A stretch of DNA of 64,000 bases from Pseudoselenomonas ruminis (GCF_008271295.1 NZ_VTOY01000001.1:620001-684000); one strand, 5' to 3'; positions 1 through 9,199 are shown, counted from the stretch's first letter. Notes: generated by a model from the letters alone, not told the origin. Numbers and translations are program-made.

Positions 1-476
1 TCAGCCTTCTCCTTATTGTCCTGAATAAGTGCGCGGGGAATTTCTCCGGCAATGCAGGCCGACAGGCAGATAATCCCCTCATGGTACTCGCGCAGCAGTT
101 CCTTATCAATGCGCGGCTTATAGTACATGCCCTCAATGTTTGCCAGCGATACCAATTTCACCAGATTTTTATAGCCGGTCTGATTTTCCGCCAGCAATAT
201 CTGATGATAGTATTTGACGCCGCCGACTTCCTGCCGCTCCTTGCGGCCGGTTGGCGCGACATAGACCTCGCAGCCAATAATCGGCTTTATGCCCTGTTTT
301 TTGCACTCTTTATAAAAATCAATAACACCGAACATGACGCCATGGTCGGTGATAGCCAGCGAATCCATGCCAAGCTCTTTCGTCGTGGCCACAAGCTCCT
401 TAATGCGGCTCGCGCCATCGAGCAGGCTGAATTCAGTATGTACATGCAGGTGGCAAAAAGGAATCTTGCTGACCAT
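1..476 (-). CDS. dnaE: DNA polymerase III alpha subunit, N-terminal part (cut by window edge)
   Basis: Reading the minus strand from the ATG at 474-476 gives MVSKIPFCHLHVHTEFSLLD followed by a PHP-domain sequence with ITDHGVMFG and IIGCEVYVAP. This is the typical opening of the PHP domain of bacterial replicative polymerase DnaE, which copies the chromosome at the fork. The reading frame stays open to position 1, so only about 158 residues are visible. The start is not certain: the same frame is open further upstream to a TGA and offers TTG and GTG codons, and no strong ribosome site precedes the ATG. The family call rests on the HLHVHTEFSLLDG signature and is firm; DnaE rather than PolC is chosen because the PHP domain is at the very N terminus. 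Confidence 0.9.
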   Translation of the reverse strand, partial: MVSKIPFCHLHVHTEFSLLDGASRIKELVATTKELGMDSLAITDHGVMFGVIDFYKECKKQGIKPIIGCEVYVAPTGRKERQEVGGVKYYHQILLAENQTGYKNLVKLVSLANIEGMYYKPRIDKELLREYHEGIICLSACIAGEIPRALIQDNKEKA

Positions 477-530
477 TTCTATCACTACTTTCAACGCTAT
501 CTCATAAACAATCTCAAATCAGTATCTTTT

Positions 531-539
531 AGTATACCA
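531..539 (-). promoter_or_regulatory. Putative extended -10 promoter element of dnaE
   Basis: On the minus strand this reads TGGTATACT, a TGn-TATACT extended -10 element about 55 bases upstream of the dnaE ATG. No good -35 hexamer is seen at the usual distance, which is common for extended -10 promoters. Confidence 0.45.
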
Positions 540-553
540 TAGATACCCCACGC

Positions 554-583
554 AAAAAAGCCTTCCCCGCCTGGAGAAGGCTT
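554..583 (-). terminator. Rho-independent terminator of nudC
   Basis: Inverted repeat AAGCCTTC / GAAGGCTT (558-565 and 576-583), followed on the minus strand by a T-run. It lies 30 bases beyond the nudC stop codon. Confidence 0.8.
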
Positions 584-612
584 AAGCCTCAACTTCATGC
601 ACCCACCAACGC

Positions 613-1446
613 TTAGTGGATTTTTCCTTCTTTGAATGCCATCATCATCGCATGGGTAAGACTGAAATCATCGGCCTGCCCTTCGATGTCTTCACGCTTC
701 ATCCAGATGCCTTCTTTGAGCTCATCTTCTTCGAGCCGGATCGTCGTATCGCCATCAACCTCACAGAAAAAGCCCGTGAGAATATCGAGCGCACTGCCCC
801 ATGGCTGGGATTTGTAATAGCGGATATTTTTGACCTTGAGGCCAACCTCTTCCATGACTTCACGGGCCACACATTCCTCAAGCGTTTCGCCGATTTCGGT
901 AAAGCCAGCCACCAAGGCATAGAACGACATCTTGCGGTTGGCGTACTTCGTCATCAGGATGCGGTCGCCGTCGATGACACCGACAATCACAGCCGGAATC
1001 AGCCGCGGATAAATCACGTTGCCGCAATCCGGACACACGAGTGCCCGCTCGACCTCCGAGTGCTGCGTCTCATGACCACAGCGGCCGCAAAAGCGGTTAT
1101 CCCGATACCACATGGCAAGATGATAGGCCGTATACGCCGCATACATCAAATGACGCGGCCCCTTGTACCCATAGCGGATGTCGCGCAATGACTCATAGCG
1201 GTAGCCCTCAGCCGCCACATCCTCTTTGGCAAACACCAGATAATAATCCTGCTCATCAAGCGAAAAAAGATACTGACAGTCAAAATCGCCCGCCAACTCC
1301 TGCCGCTTCGGAAACATCAGCTGATGCTCCTCTCCGCCGACCAGAATCGCCTTGTCCTTGAGGCAAATAATCATATCCTCCGGCTGGCATTCCTTGTCTG
1401 CCTGATACTGATTGTGTAACTTATGCGGTCCTATATCCTGAATCAT
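613..1446 (-). CDS. nudC: NADH pyrophosphatase / NAD-cap hydrolase NudC family
   Basis: A Nudix hydrolase that cleaves NAD(H), and in characterised members the NAD cap of RNA, to nicotinamide mononucleotide plus AMP. About 277 residues. A zinc ribbon (FCGRCGHET ... CPDCGN, about residues 119-141) precedes the Nudix box GFTEIGETLEECVAREVMEEVG-type motif, in which the catalytic REVxEExG core is intact. The family motif SQPWPFP is changed to SQPWGSA, so substrate preference could differ. The ATG at 1444-1446 is chosen because GGAGGG sits seven bases upstream; the frame also opens five codons earlier at a GTG without a suitable site. It is a single-gene unit with its own terminator, between dnaE and a chemoreceptor. 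Confidence 0.85.
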   Translation of the reverse strand: MIQDIGPHKLHNQYQADKECQPEDMIICLKDKAILVGGEEHQLMFPKRQELAGDFDCQYLFSLDEQDYYLVFAKEDVAAEGYRYESLRDIRYGYKGPRHLMYAAYTAYHLAMWYRDNRFCGRCGHETQHSEVERALVCPDCGNVIYPRLIPAVIVGVIDGDRILMTKYANRKMSFYALVAGFTEIGETLEECVAREVMEEVGLKVKNIRYYKSQPWGSALDILTGFFCEVDGDTTIRLEEDELKEGIWMKREDIEGQADDFSLTHAMMMAFKEGKIH

Positions 1447-1498
1447 GACAACGCCCTCCACGAAAACTGTTAACCCAGCCTCATTGTATCACAAATTA

Positions 1499-1536
1499 AA
1501 ACCGTTGGCACGAGCCTCAGCCTGTACCAACGGTTA
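1499..1536 (-). terminator. Terminator of the chemoreceptor gene
   Basis: Perfect 9-bp stem AACCGTTGG / CCAACGGTT, followed on the minus strand by TTTTAATTT. It lies 34 bases after the stop codon of the methyl-accepting protein gene. Confidence 0.75.
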
Positions 1537-1569
1537 TCTTTCTTAACAATATGCCTCTTTACGCGCCAC

Positions 1570-3078
1570 TCATATTTTAAATTTCCGTACTTCATTGCTG
1601 AGCAGTTCCGCCTGGCGGCTTAGTTCTTCGCTGGCCGAAGCACTTTGTTCGCTGGTAGCCGAGTTAGCCTGTACCACCTGCGATACCTGCAGCACGCCCT
1701 GATTAATCTGTTCAATCGCCAAGCTCTGTTCCTTCGAGGCCTTGGCAATGGATTCCACTAAGTCTGCCACCTCCGATACATTTTCCACGATGGTCTTAAG
1801 TTTTTCCGCCGCCTGCTTAGCCGATGCCTGTCCATTATCGACCTTGGCAATCGAATTTTCAATCATCTCCGTCGTCTCTTTGGCCGCCTTGGCACTGCGT
1901 GCCGCCAGATTGCGAACCTCTTCGGCCACTACCGCAAAGCCCTTGCCATGCTGGCCTGCCCGGGCAGCCTCTACCGCCGCATTGAGTGCCAAAATATTTG
2001 TCTGGAAAGCGATTTCATCAATGACTTTGATTATCTTTGAAATATCGTCCGAAGAAGCATTGATTTCTTCCATTGCCCGCAGCATGCGCAGCATGTCCTC
2101 ATTGCCTGCTTCCGCATTTTCACGGGTAATGACAGTGATACCATTGGCCCGCTCCGCATTATTGGCATTGCTTTTCGTCTGGGAAGAAATCTCCGCAATT
2201 GAGGCAGACAATTCCTCGACCGAAGATGCCTGCTGCGCCGCGCCTTGCGACAGGACCATGCTCGAATCGGAAATATTCTTGGCGCCGCCGGCAACCTGTT
2301 CAGCGGACGATGCAATTTTTTCCATAATGGCCTTCATCGCTTTCTTCATCGTGTTGGTATTATGGCCAAGCTCCGCAATCTCATCCTGTCCACTAAGTAC
2401 AATATCCTTGCCGCTCAAATCGCCGCCAGCAATAGCTGCTAATGTCTTTTGCACTTCGAGAATCCGCTTCATTTGCTTGGTGATGATCCCGGTTGCCAAT
2501 ACCCCCATAATCAGCACCAGCAGGAGAATCGTAACAATCATATTGCGGACGAAACGATGCTGGACTTCGATTACCGGCGCGCTCGGTGCACCGACAAAGA
2601 ACATCCCCAGTCGTTCTCCACTCGTTGAAACAATGGGCAAATAGCAGGTAAAATACGGCACCCCAAGCACATCGGTCTCAACGGACAAGGATTCGCCGCG
2701 GCCGATTACTGCCTCGACCACCTTTTCTCCCGCCTGAGTTCCCACGGCGCGGCGGCCCTCCTGTTTTATGGTTGTCGAAACCCGCGTATTGCCACGGAAA
2801 ATGGTTATCGCATCATCACCAGCAATGCCATCAATTCCGTCAGTCAGGTCTTCCATGAGCCTGTCGCCCTTGTACAGCCTGCCATCTTTAATCTGCCAAT
2901 CCCCCGGATACTGCTTGTCCAGCAGCATGCTAAGGTGCTTCGCATCATCAGATACCTTGCCAATATAGACAGCGGAAAAGGCATCATCGGCATTCTTATA
3001 GGCCAGGATACCAACGCAGAGGCATGCGAACGCAATACATACGTTCAGGAATAATACTGTTTTCTTTTTCAGATCCAT
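1570..3078 (-). CDS. Methyl-accepting chemotaxis protein with single Cache sensor
   Basis: Membrane chemoreceptor of about 502 residues. Order: transmembrane helix (about residues 5-27), extracytoplasmic single-Cache-type domain (about 30-180, with the [16 protein letters not shown] ending typical of sCache_3), second helix ([20 protein letters not shown]), HAMP linker, and a long helical signalling domain. The signalling hairpin tip reads [20 protein letters not shown] followed by [15 protein letters not shown], the CheA/CheW contact region. There is no C-terminal CheR-tethering pentapeptide. The start at 3078 is set by AGGGAGG six bases before ATG; an upstream extension of the frame (to 3150) lacks a ribosome site. 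No chemotaxis genes lie beside it, so it is an orphan receptor. The ligand cannot be read from sequence; reduced or oxidised organic acids are typical for Cache domains. Confidence 0.9.
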   Translation of the reverse strand: MDLKKKTVLFLNVCIAFACLCVGILAYKNADDAFSAVYIGKVSDDAKHLSMLLDKQYPGDWQIKDGRLYKGDRLMEDLTDGIDGIAGDDAITIFRGNTRVSTTIKQEGRRAVGTQAGEKVVEAVIGRGESLSVETDVLGVPYFTCYLPIVSTSGERLGMFFVGAPSAPVIEVQHRFVRNMIVTILLLVLIMGVLATGIITKQMKRILEVQKTLAAIAGGDLSGKDIVLSGQDEIAELGHNTNTMKKAMKAIMEKIASSAEQVAGGAKNISDSSMVLSQGAAQQASSVEELSASIAEISSQTKSNANNAERANGITVITRENAEAGNEDMLRMLRAMEEINASSDDISKIIKVIDEIAFQTNILALNAAVEAARAGQHGKGFAVVAEEVRNLAARSAKAAKETTEMIENSIAKVDNGQASAKQAAEKLKTIVENVSEVADLVESIAKASKEQSLAIEQINQGVLQVSQVVQANSATSEQSASASEELSRQAELLSNEVRKFKI

Positions 3079-3183
3079 CTTATACCTCCCTGTCTCAGTC
3101 CGTCGGGCATAATTCATCCAATATTTTCCGAGCAATCTATTATGTTGCAATATTCGTCATCGAACGATTCGTTTCCTGCATAG

Positions 3184-3214
3184 AAAAATCCCTCTGGCGA
3201 AAAACCAGAGGGAT
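3184..3214 (-). terminator. Terminator of RNase J gene
   Basis: Stem ATCCCTCTGG / CCAGAGGGAT (3188-3197, 3205-3214), then TTTTT on the minus strand, 27 bases past the rnj stop. Confidence 0.85.
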
Positions 3215-3240
3215 AACATGCAATATATTTTGTTCGTCAA

Positions 3241-4905
3241 TCAGATTTCCATGATGATTGGCAGAATCATCGGACGGCGGCGCGTCTTCTCGAAGAGATA
3301 ACGGCCAAGTGCATCGCGGACATTGGACTTGATAGCTGCCCATTCCTTGACGCCTTCATCCTCACAGCGGTCAAGGGCCTGCTCGACGCGGGCCTTGGCC
3401 TCATCCATCAAAGCTTCGGATTCACGGACATAAACGAAGCCGCGCGATACGATATCCGGGCCGGCAACGACTGTGTTGCTGGCCTTATCCATCGTGACGA
3501 CGACAATCAGGATGCCATCCTGCGACAGCTGACGGCGGTCGCGCAGGACGATGTTGCCGACGTCACCGACGCCGAGACCATCGACCATGACCATGCCAGC
3601 CGTAACCTTGCCAGCAACCGTGCCTTTATCGCGGGTAAACTCAAACACCGTGCCATTCTCGCCCATGAAGATATGGTCTTTCGGCATGCCGAGGCTCTGC
3701 GCCAGTTTGGCATGCTGTACCAAATGATGGTACTCACCATGAACCGGAATGAAGAACTTCGGACGAACGAGGTTGTGCATGAGCTTGAGCTCTTCCTGGC
3801 TCGCATGGCCCGATACGTGAACGCCCTTATCGCGTCCATATACGACATTGGCGCCAAGGCGCATGAGGTTGTCAATCGTCTTGGAAACGAGCTTTTCATT
3901 GCCTGGAATCGGCGTTGCCGAAATGATGACCGTATCATCCGGTACAATCGTAACCTTGCGATGGTCCGAAGCCGACATACGCGTCAGCGCCGACATCGGC
4001 TCGCCCTGACTGCCCGTCGTGACGATGACCACCTGCTCCGAACGGAAGTTGTTGATTTCATCGATATCGATAAAGGTGCCTTCCGGGCAAGTGATATAGC
4101 CAAGCTCGAGCGAAATGTTTACGACATTTACCATGCTGCGGCCCAGGACGGCAACACGGCGCTTATAGCGCACCGCCGTGTCAACGACCTGCTGGATGCG
4201 GTGAACGTTCGAGGAGAACGTCGCAACGATGATGCGGCCGCGGGCATTGTGGAATGCCTTGTCAAACGATGCACCAACCGTGCTCTCACTCGGCGTGTGA
4301 CCAGCGCGCTCGGCATTCGTAGAATCTGCCATCATGAGCAGAACGCCTTTGTTGCCGAGATCCGAGAAACGGCGGAAATCCGTCATCTTGCCATCAATCG
4401 GCGTATAGTCGAGCTTAAAGTCACCCGTATGGACAATCATGCCAACCGGCGTCTTGATGGACAGGCCGACAGCATCTGGAATTGAATGATTGACACGGAT
4501 GAACCCGACGCTGAAGCAGCCGACGTTAATGATGTCGCCCTGCATGACCGAATGCAGGTTGCTTGAATCGACGCCGTTTTCCTTAAGACGCCCCTCAAGG
4601 ATGCCCAGCGTCAGGCGCGTACCATAAACCGGTACGTTGATTTGTTTGAGGACATACGGCAGCGCGCCGATATGGTCCTCATGTCCATGGGTCAGGACAA
4701 TCGCCTTGATTTTATCGCGATTCTCCAAGAGATAACTGATATCCGGAATAACGAGGTCAATGCCCAGCATATCTTCTTCCGGGAACATCAAGCCCGAATC
4801 AATCACGAGAATCTCATCATCCACGCGGACAACGGTCATGTTTTTACCAATTTCCCCCAGACCGCCTAAGGGAATAATCTGTAGTTTTTGTGCTCCTTTA
4901 GCCAA
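3241..4905 (-). CDS. rnj: Ribonuclease J
   Basis: Metallo-beta-lactamase/beta-CASP ribonuclease of 554 residues, the usual length, acting as 5'-3' exonuclease and endonuclease in mRNA decay and rRNA maturation. The zinc-binding motif HGHEDHIG is at residues 73-80, with downstream histidine/aspartate motifs (VNHSIPDA, HTGDFKLD) and beta-CASP signatures (SGHASQEELK, PVHGEYHHL). The C-terminal dimerisation domain is present. The start codon is TTG at 4903-4905: GGAGGTG lies six bases upstream and the protein begins at the position expected from family members. Only one RNase J is visible in this window, so it cannot be assigned to J1 or J2. It is monocistronic with its own terminator. Confidence 0.95.
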   Translation of the reverse strand: MAKGAQKLQIIPLGGLGEIGKNMTVVRVDDEILVIDSGLMFPEEDMLGIDLVIPDISYLLENRDKIKAIVLTHGHEDHIGALPYVLKQINVPVYGTRLTLGILEGRLKENGVDSSNLHSVMQGDIINVGCFSVGFIRVNHSIPDAVGLSIKTPVGMIVHTGDFKLDYTPIDGKMTDFRRFSDLGNKGVLLMMADSTNAERAGHTPSESTVGASFDKAFHNARGRIIVATFSSNVHRIQQVVDTAVRYKRRVAVLGRSMVNVVNISLELGYITCPEGTFIDIDEINNFRSEQVVIVTTGSQGEPMSALTRMSASDHRKVTIVPDDTVIISATPIPGNEKLVSKTIDNLMRLGANVVYGRDKGVHVSGHASQEELKLMHNLVRPKFFIPVHGEYHHLVQHAKLAQSLGMPKDHIFMGENGTVFEFTRDKGTVAGKVTAGMVMVDGLGVGDVGNIVLRDRRQLSQDGILIVVVTMDKASNTVVAGPDIVSRGFVYVRESEALMDEAKARVEQALDRCEDEGVKEWAAIKSNVRDALGRYLFEKTRRRPMILPIIMEI

Positions 4906-5140
4906 AAATTACACCTCCAAAATATTTATTTTATATCTATTTGCGTAGCGCAATTATAGTCCGAACAAACGTAAAAAATGAAAATACTTCGTGTCCGAAA
5001 ACACGTATCCGATCAAATCATTCTTTTCTATTTTAGCATTCCGTCCTTGATTATGCAACCGGAAAAGCGCCGTCCTTATTACAAGGTTACAATTTTCCTA
5101 AAGGCAATATCCATCACAAACCGCCATTTATATTATTATA
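4906..5140. other. Intergenic leader between divergent rnj and dcuC
   Basis: AT-rich divergent spacer of about 300 bases in total. Beyond the rnj ribosome site at its left end and the dcuC promoter at its right end, I see no gene. A TATAAT-like hexamer on the minus strand near 4955 could serve rnj, but its -35 is poor. Confidence 0.5.
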
Positions 5141-5145
5141 TAGTA

Positions 5146-5185
5146 TTGTTAGATAAATATTATTAATGTATAATTGACATGTCAA
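5146..5185 (+). promoter_or_regulatory. dcuC promoter with TTGACATGTCAA palindrome at the start site
   Basis: TTGTTA (5146-5151), a 17-base spacer and TATAAT (5169-5174) form a good sigma-70-type promoter. The perfect palindrome TTGACATGTCAA at 5174-5185 begins on the last base of the -10 and covers the expected start point, a position where a bound protein would repress. The same palindrome also sits just after the start point of the exporter promoter near 30.9 kb. Confidence 0.7.
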
Positions 5186-5212
5186 AATACTATCATTATA
5201 GGAGGTTTTATC

Positions 5213-6487
5213 ATGTTAATTGCAGGAGCAATACTGGTAATTCTCACCTTCGTACTCATCGTCAAAAAGTACGAAGCCCGGCTGGTGCTGTTTAGCGCCG
5301 GCCTTATCATGTGCCTTATCGGCGGCCTTCCGGGAGACGTTATGAAGGCCTTCACCAAAGCCATGGTAAACAACTCGCTGGTGCCGACAATCTGTACGGT
5401 CATGGGTTTCTCGTATGTCATGAAACTCACCCATTGCGACCAGCACCTCGTTCAATCCATTTCGGGTATCCTGCATAAGGGGCGCGCCCTGCTCGTGCCG
5501 CTCTCCTTTCTGCTGACCTGGTGGATTAGTCTGGCGATTCCTTCGGCCTCGGGCTGCTCGGCTGCGGTCGGCAGTATCCTGATTCCGACGCTGATTGCCG
5601 CTGGCGTTCATCCGGCCATGGCTGCCGCCACCGTTCTTGCGGGAACCTGGGGCAGTGCCATCAGCCCGGGCAATGCGCACAATCCATTTGTCGCTGACCT
5701 TGCCGGCACCGACATGATGACCGTCATCATCAACGAAACGCCGGCATCCATCATCGCCTCGGTTGCCTGCGTCATCGTACTGACGATTTATGCCGCCCTG
5801 CGCAACGAAGGCGCTTCGGATAAACGCAGCCAGATTTATCTGGCTAAGATGCAGGCCGATGAAAAACTCAGTTTTGAAGATTTCAAAGTGAATCCGATTT
5901 ATGCACTCGTTCCCCTGGTTCCGCTGTTCCTCTTGATTTTGGGTTCCAAACAGATTGGCATCCTGCCGGAAATCAGCGTACCGCTTTCGATGCTCATCGG
6001 TGTCATCCTCGGCCTGCTGGTCACCTGGAGCAATGCCCAGGAAATCTGCCGCAACTTCTTCAAAGGCATGGGCGATGCCTACTGCGACGTCATCGGTCTT
6101 ATCGTCTGCGCCAGCGTATTCACGACGGGTATGACGGCCGTCGGCCTCACGGGCGCTCTTACGGACCTCATGAAGGGATCCTCTTCGATTGCGGCCGCAG
6201 CTGGCACTTTTGGCCCGTTCTTCATCGCCGTCATCTCCGGTTCGGGCGACGCGGCAGCCTTTGCCTTTAACGGTGCCGTCACGCCCTTTGCCGAACACTT
6301 CGGCATGAGCATCATGGACCTCGGCTCCCTTGCCCAGATTGCCGGTGCTATGGGGCGCTCGATGTCGCCGGTTGCCGGTGCGGCCATTATCTGCGCCGGT
6401 CTTGCCAAGGTCAACCCAATTGAAGTATCCAAGCGCAATGCGCTTCCCTGCCTTACCGCAGCCATCGTTTTGATGATCCTGCTCTAA
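5213..6487 (+). CDS. C4-dicarboxylate transporter, DcuC family
   Basis: Polytopic inner-membrane carrier of 424 residues with about 10-12 hydrophobic helices. The last third (GSGDAAAFAFNGAVTPFAEHFGM, and MGRSMSPVAGAAIICAGLAKVNPIEV) matches the DcuC signature regions, and the mid-section has the characteristic IPSASGCSAAVGS loop. DcuC carriers exchange or export succinate, fumarate or malate in anaerobes, which fits a succinate/propionate fermenter. Some family members instead move other anions or peptide-linked substrates, and the gene is followed at 28 bases by an M20 peptidase, so the real substrate may be a peptide-like acid. The start at 5213 follows AGGAGGT by six bases; the frame also opens at 5174 inside the palindrome, which is rejected as a start. 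Confidence 0.85.
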   Translation: MLIAGAILVILTFVLIVKKYEARLVLFSAGLIMCLIGGLPGDVMKAFTKAMVNNSLVPTICTVMGFSYVMKLTHCDQHLVQSISGILHKGRALLVPLSFLLTWWISLAIPSASGCSAAVGSILIPTLIAAGVHPAMAAATVLAGTWGSAISPGNAHNPFVADLAGTDMMTVIINETPASIIASVACVIVLTIYAALRNEGASDKRSQIYLAKMQADEKLSFEDFKVNPIYALVPLVPLFLLILGSKQIGILPEISVPLSMLIGVILGLLVTWSNAQEICRNFFKGMGDAYCDVIGLIVCASVFTTGMTAVGLTGALTDLMKGSSSIAAAAGTFGPFFIAVISGSGDAAAFAFNGAVTPFAEHFGMSIMDLGSLAQIAGAMGRSMSPVAGAAIICAGLAKVNPIEVSKRNALPCLTAAIVLMILL

Positions 6488-6515
6488 GACAGGTTCCGAG
6501 AAAGGAAGTCTTTTC

Positions 6516-7658
6516 ATGTCTGATATAATCAACGAGCAGCGCGTGCTCGACGAATTCCTTGAACTCGTTAAAATCCGCTGCTCAACCCATGACGAGCGCG
6601 AAATAGGCGATCTTCTGACCATGCGCCTGACGGAGCTTGGCGGCACGGTCCACGAGGACACGGCCGGCGAAAAGCTCGGCGGCAACTGCGGCAATCTCAT
6701 CGCCGATTTCCCTGCGTCCGACGAAGCCCACAAGGATTTACCCACCATCATGCTGACCGCCCATATGGACTGCGTCGAGCCGTGCGGCAACGTGCAGCCG
6801 ATTCGCGAAAACGGCATCATCCGCTCCGACGGCACGACGATTCTCGGCGGCGACGATAAGGCAGGTGTCACAGCTATCCTCGAAACGCTGCGGCAGCTGC
6901 GCGAGCAAAAGCTCCCGCATGGCCCGCTGCAAATCGTCTTTACGATTGCCGAGGAAAACGGCGTCCACGGTTCGCAAAATCTTGACACGAGCCTTTTGCA
7001 TGCTGATTTTGGCTACACGCTCGACACGCATAACCATCCGGGATGCATGACGTTCATGGCCCCGGGCAAGAATCAGCTGCACATCCACATCCAGGGCAAG
7101 GCCGCACATGCAGGCGTTGCGCCCGAGACTGGCAACAATGCCATCATCGCAGCTGGAAAACTGCTCGCTAGTGCCCCGCAGGGCCGCATCGACGAGGAAA
7201 CGACCTGCAACGCCGGCAAGATTATCGGCGGCAGTGCCACCAACGTCGTTGCCGATACCTGTGACATCTACTACGAGAGCCGCAGCCGCAACAAGGCAAA
7301 GCTCGACCAGATTACGCAGGCTATCGTCGACCACTTCACGGAAGGCGCAAAAGCCACCGGCTGCCAGATTACGGCCGATGTAAGCCCGGATTACGGCCCC
7401 TACGAACTTGCCAAAGACTGCCCGGCCATAAAGCTTGCGAGTAAGGCCGCACAAAAACTCGGCTTTCCGATAAAGCTTGAAGAATCGGGCGGCGGCTCCG
7501 ATGCCAACCACTTCAACACCTATGGGGTACCAACGGTCGTCCTTGCCGTCGGCATGGAAAACTGCCACACGAAGGAAGAATACATCGAAGAGAAAGACCT
7601 CTACGATGCTGCCCGCTGGGCTCTGCAGATTGTCGTTGAGGGTGCCAAATTAAAATAA
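6516..7658 (+). CDS. M20-family metallopeptidase, PepT-like
   Basis: Cytosolic zinc aminopeptidase of 380 residues. The metal and catalytic motifs are in order: AHMDCV (His-x-Asp), GGDDKAG (bridging Asp), AEENG (catalytic Glu pair), DTH and a late CHTKEE histidine. The central dimerisation domain carries IQGKAAHAG. The overall pattern fits the PepT-like subgroup of peptidase family M20 that releases N-terminal residues from tri- or dipeptides. It is co-transcribed with the DcuC-type carrier (28-base gap, ribosome site AAAGGAAG), suggesting uptake of a small peptide or amidated acid followed by hydrolysis. That pairing is inference; the peptidase family call is firm. Confidence 0.88.
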   Translation: MSDIINEQRVLDEFLELVKIRCSTHDEREIGDLLTMRLTELGGTVHEDTAGEKLGGNCGNLIADFPASDEAHKDLPTIMLTAHMDCVEPCGNVQPIRENGIIRSDGTTILGGDDKAGVTAILETLRQLREQKLPHGPLQIVFTIAEENGVHGSQNLDTSLLHADFGYTLDTHNHPGCMTFMAPGKNQLHIHIQGKAAHAGVAPETGNNAIIAAGKLLASAPQGRIDEETTCNAGKIIGGSATNVVADTCDIYYESRSRNKAKLDQITQAIVDHFTEGAKATGCQITADVSPDYGPYELAKDCPAIKLASKAAQKLGFPIKLEESGGGSDANHFNTYGVPTVVLAVGMENCHTKEEYIEEKDLYDAARWALQIVVEGAKLK

Positions 7659-7674
7659 ACAAATTTGATACCAA

Positions 7675-7705
7675 AATCCCCGTTGACGTTTTGTCAACGG
7701 GGATT
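7675..7705. terminator. Shared terminator between convergent genes
   Basis: Perfect 13-bp stem AATCCCCGTTGAC / GTCAACGGGGATT with a GTTTT loop, between the M20 peptidase and the convergent cyclase gene. The T-runs are short on both sides. Confidence 0.7.
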
Positions 7706-7709
7706 CGTA

Positions 7710-9092
7710 TTATAAAGCATTTTCCTCCTGATAGACGCGGTAGCAGCAGCGGCCGCAGGCCTTTGCCTCATAGAGCGCCTCATCGCTGTGGCTCATAAGC
7801 ACTTCGATTGGTACGGGCTGTTCCTTTGCATAGGCAATGCCGGCACTGACCGTCAGGCATTTGAGGCCTTCATCCTGCCGGTAAACGGCGACCAGCTGGC
7901 GCATAAACGCCTGCAGCCGCGCCTCCGTCTCCGCATGGTCGACATTTCCCGTGAGCACCACGAGAAATTCATCGCCGCCCATGCGGACATTGAGCGCATC
8001 AGTAAACTGGCTTTTCAATACTTCTGCAAAAATCAACAGCGCCGCATCGCCCGTCTGATGGCCATAGTTGTCATTAACCAACTTAAAGTGGTCGAGGTCA
8101 AGCGATATCAGCGTGAACAGCGTATCCTCCGAGCACTTCTGGATATATTCCGTAAAATAGCGTCGATTGGCCAGCCCGGTCAGCGCGTCGTTCCGCGCCA
8201 TGCGCAGGATAATGCGCTGGTTGTCGTATAGCTTCTGGTTCATTTCATTCATCGCCCGGCTCATGGCACCGAGTTCATCGTCGCGCTTGGATAGATCCTG
8301 CATCTCGGCTTCGGTCTGGTCATCCATCTTGAGTCTGCCATTGCCAAGCTCGCGCATTCTTTTGGTCGCCACTTGAATCGGATAGGCCAGACGGCGTCCG
8401 ATAACAATCGCCATCAGCACAAATAAGATTTCGAGCAGGAACAGGCCCGTAAGCGTGCGAATGACCTGTTCTTTCATATTCTGAACAAAGGCTTTTTCGC
8501 GCATAGCCACGCGGCGGTCAATCTGGTCCAGCCAGATGCCCGTGCCAATAACCCAATGGTAAGGCGCAAACTCCATCGTATAATAGCGCTTGGGCAGCGG
8601 CTCGGTAAGTCCCGGCTTTGGGAACAAGAAATCGGAATAACCGCCGCCCTGCTTAGCCTGCGCAATCATCTCACGGATGAAATACCGGCCCTGGGGGTCC
8701 TTGGCATCAATGCGCAGCTTGCCCTCGGCAGCCGTCCCGAGCAAAACGACATTGACGCCCTGGTCAGTATCGATCGTGAAATATCCCTGCCCGTTGTCAT
8801 AGCGCATATTGCGGACAAGGTCAGCGGCGCGCTGCATGGCCTCCTCCTGGGTGAGCTCGCCGCGCAGCTGCGCCTGATAGCAGCTGTCCACGACACTTAG
8901 CGCCGAATGTGTCTGCCATTCAAGCTGAAGTTTGGCATTATCCTCCATATCCCTGCGGTATTCGGTAATCAGGCGGTCATTTTCCTGCACAGCACCGTAA
9001 ATGCCACAGCCCCCCAAAGCCAGCATGGTCAGAATCGATATCCCTATAAATATTGTTGTCAATCGTGATTGTATGGATTTAAACTGCATCAT
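7710..9092 (-). CDS. Membrane diguanylate cyclase with Cache sensor (Cache-HAMP-GGDEF)
   Basis: About 460 residues. An N-terminal helix, an extracytoplasmic sCache_2 domain (about residues 35-190, with YDNGQGYFTIDT, KDPQGRYF and HWVIGTGIWLDQID), a second helix, a HAMP segment and a C-terminal GGDEF domain. The active-site motif is intact (MGGDEFLVV), so it should make cyclic di-GMP. The inhibitory RxxD site five residues before GGDEF is missing, so product feedback may be absent. The start at 9092 follows AGGAGG by six bases. The sensor is closely similar in sequence to that of the chemoreceptor at 55.9-57.7 kb. Monocistronic; a sigma-70-type promoter lies upstream. Confidence 0.9.
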   Translation of the reverse strand: MMQFKSIQSRLTTIFIGISILTMLALGGCGIYGAVQENDRLITEYRRDMEDNAKLQLEWQTHSALSVVDSCYQAQLRGELTQEEAMQRAADLVRNMRYDNGQGYFTIDTDQGVNVVLLGTAAEGKLRIDAKDPQGRYFIREMIAQAKQGGGYSDFLFPKPGLTEPLPKRYYTMEFAPYHWVIGTGIWLDQIDRRVAMREKAFVQNMKEQVIRTLTGLFLLEILFVLMAIVIGRRLAYPIQVATKRMRELGNGRLKMDDQTEAEMQDLSKRDDELGAMSRAMNEMNQKLYDNQRIILRMARNDALTGLANRRYFTEYIQKCSEDTLFTLISLDLDHFKLVNDNYGHQTGDAALLIFAEVLKSQFTDALNVRMGGDEFLVVLTGNVDHAETEARLQAFMRQLVAVYRQDEGLKCLTVSAGIAYAKEQPVPIEVLMSHSDEALYEAKACGRCCYRVYQEENAL

Positions 9093-9169
9093 AAAAATCC
9101 TCCTGGCAAGCGAAACCACGCCAACACATACCGAAAGACACGAAAAAGATTTACAATAACGTTAGGCTA

Positions 9170-9199
9170 ATTATACTCTTATTGAATTGTCAAAGTCAA
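9170..9199 (-). promoter_or_regulatory. Promoter of the Cache-GGDEF gene
   Basis: On the minus strand TTGACT (9194-9199), an 18-base spacer and TATAAT (9170-9175), about 80 bases before the start codon. Confidence 0.65.
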
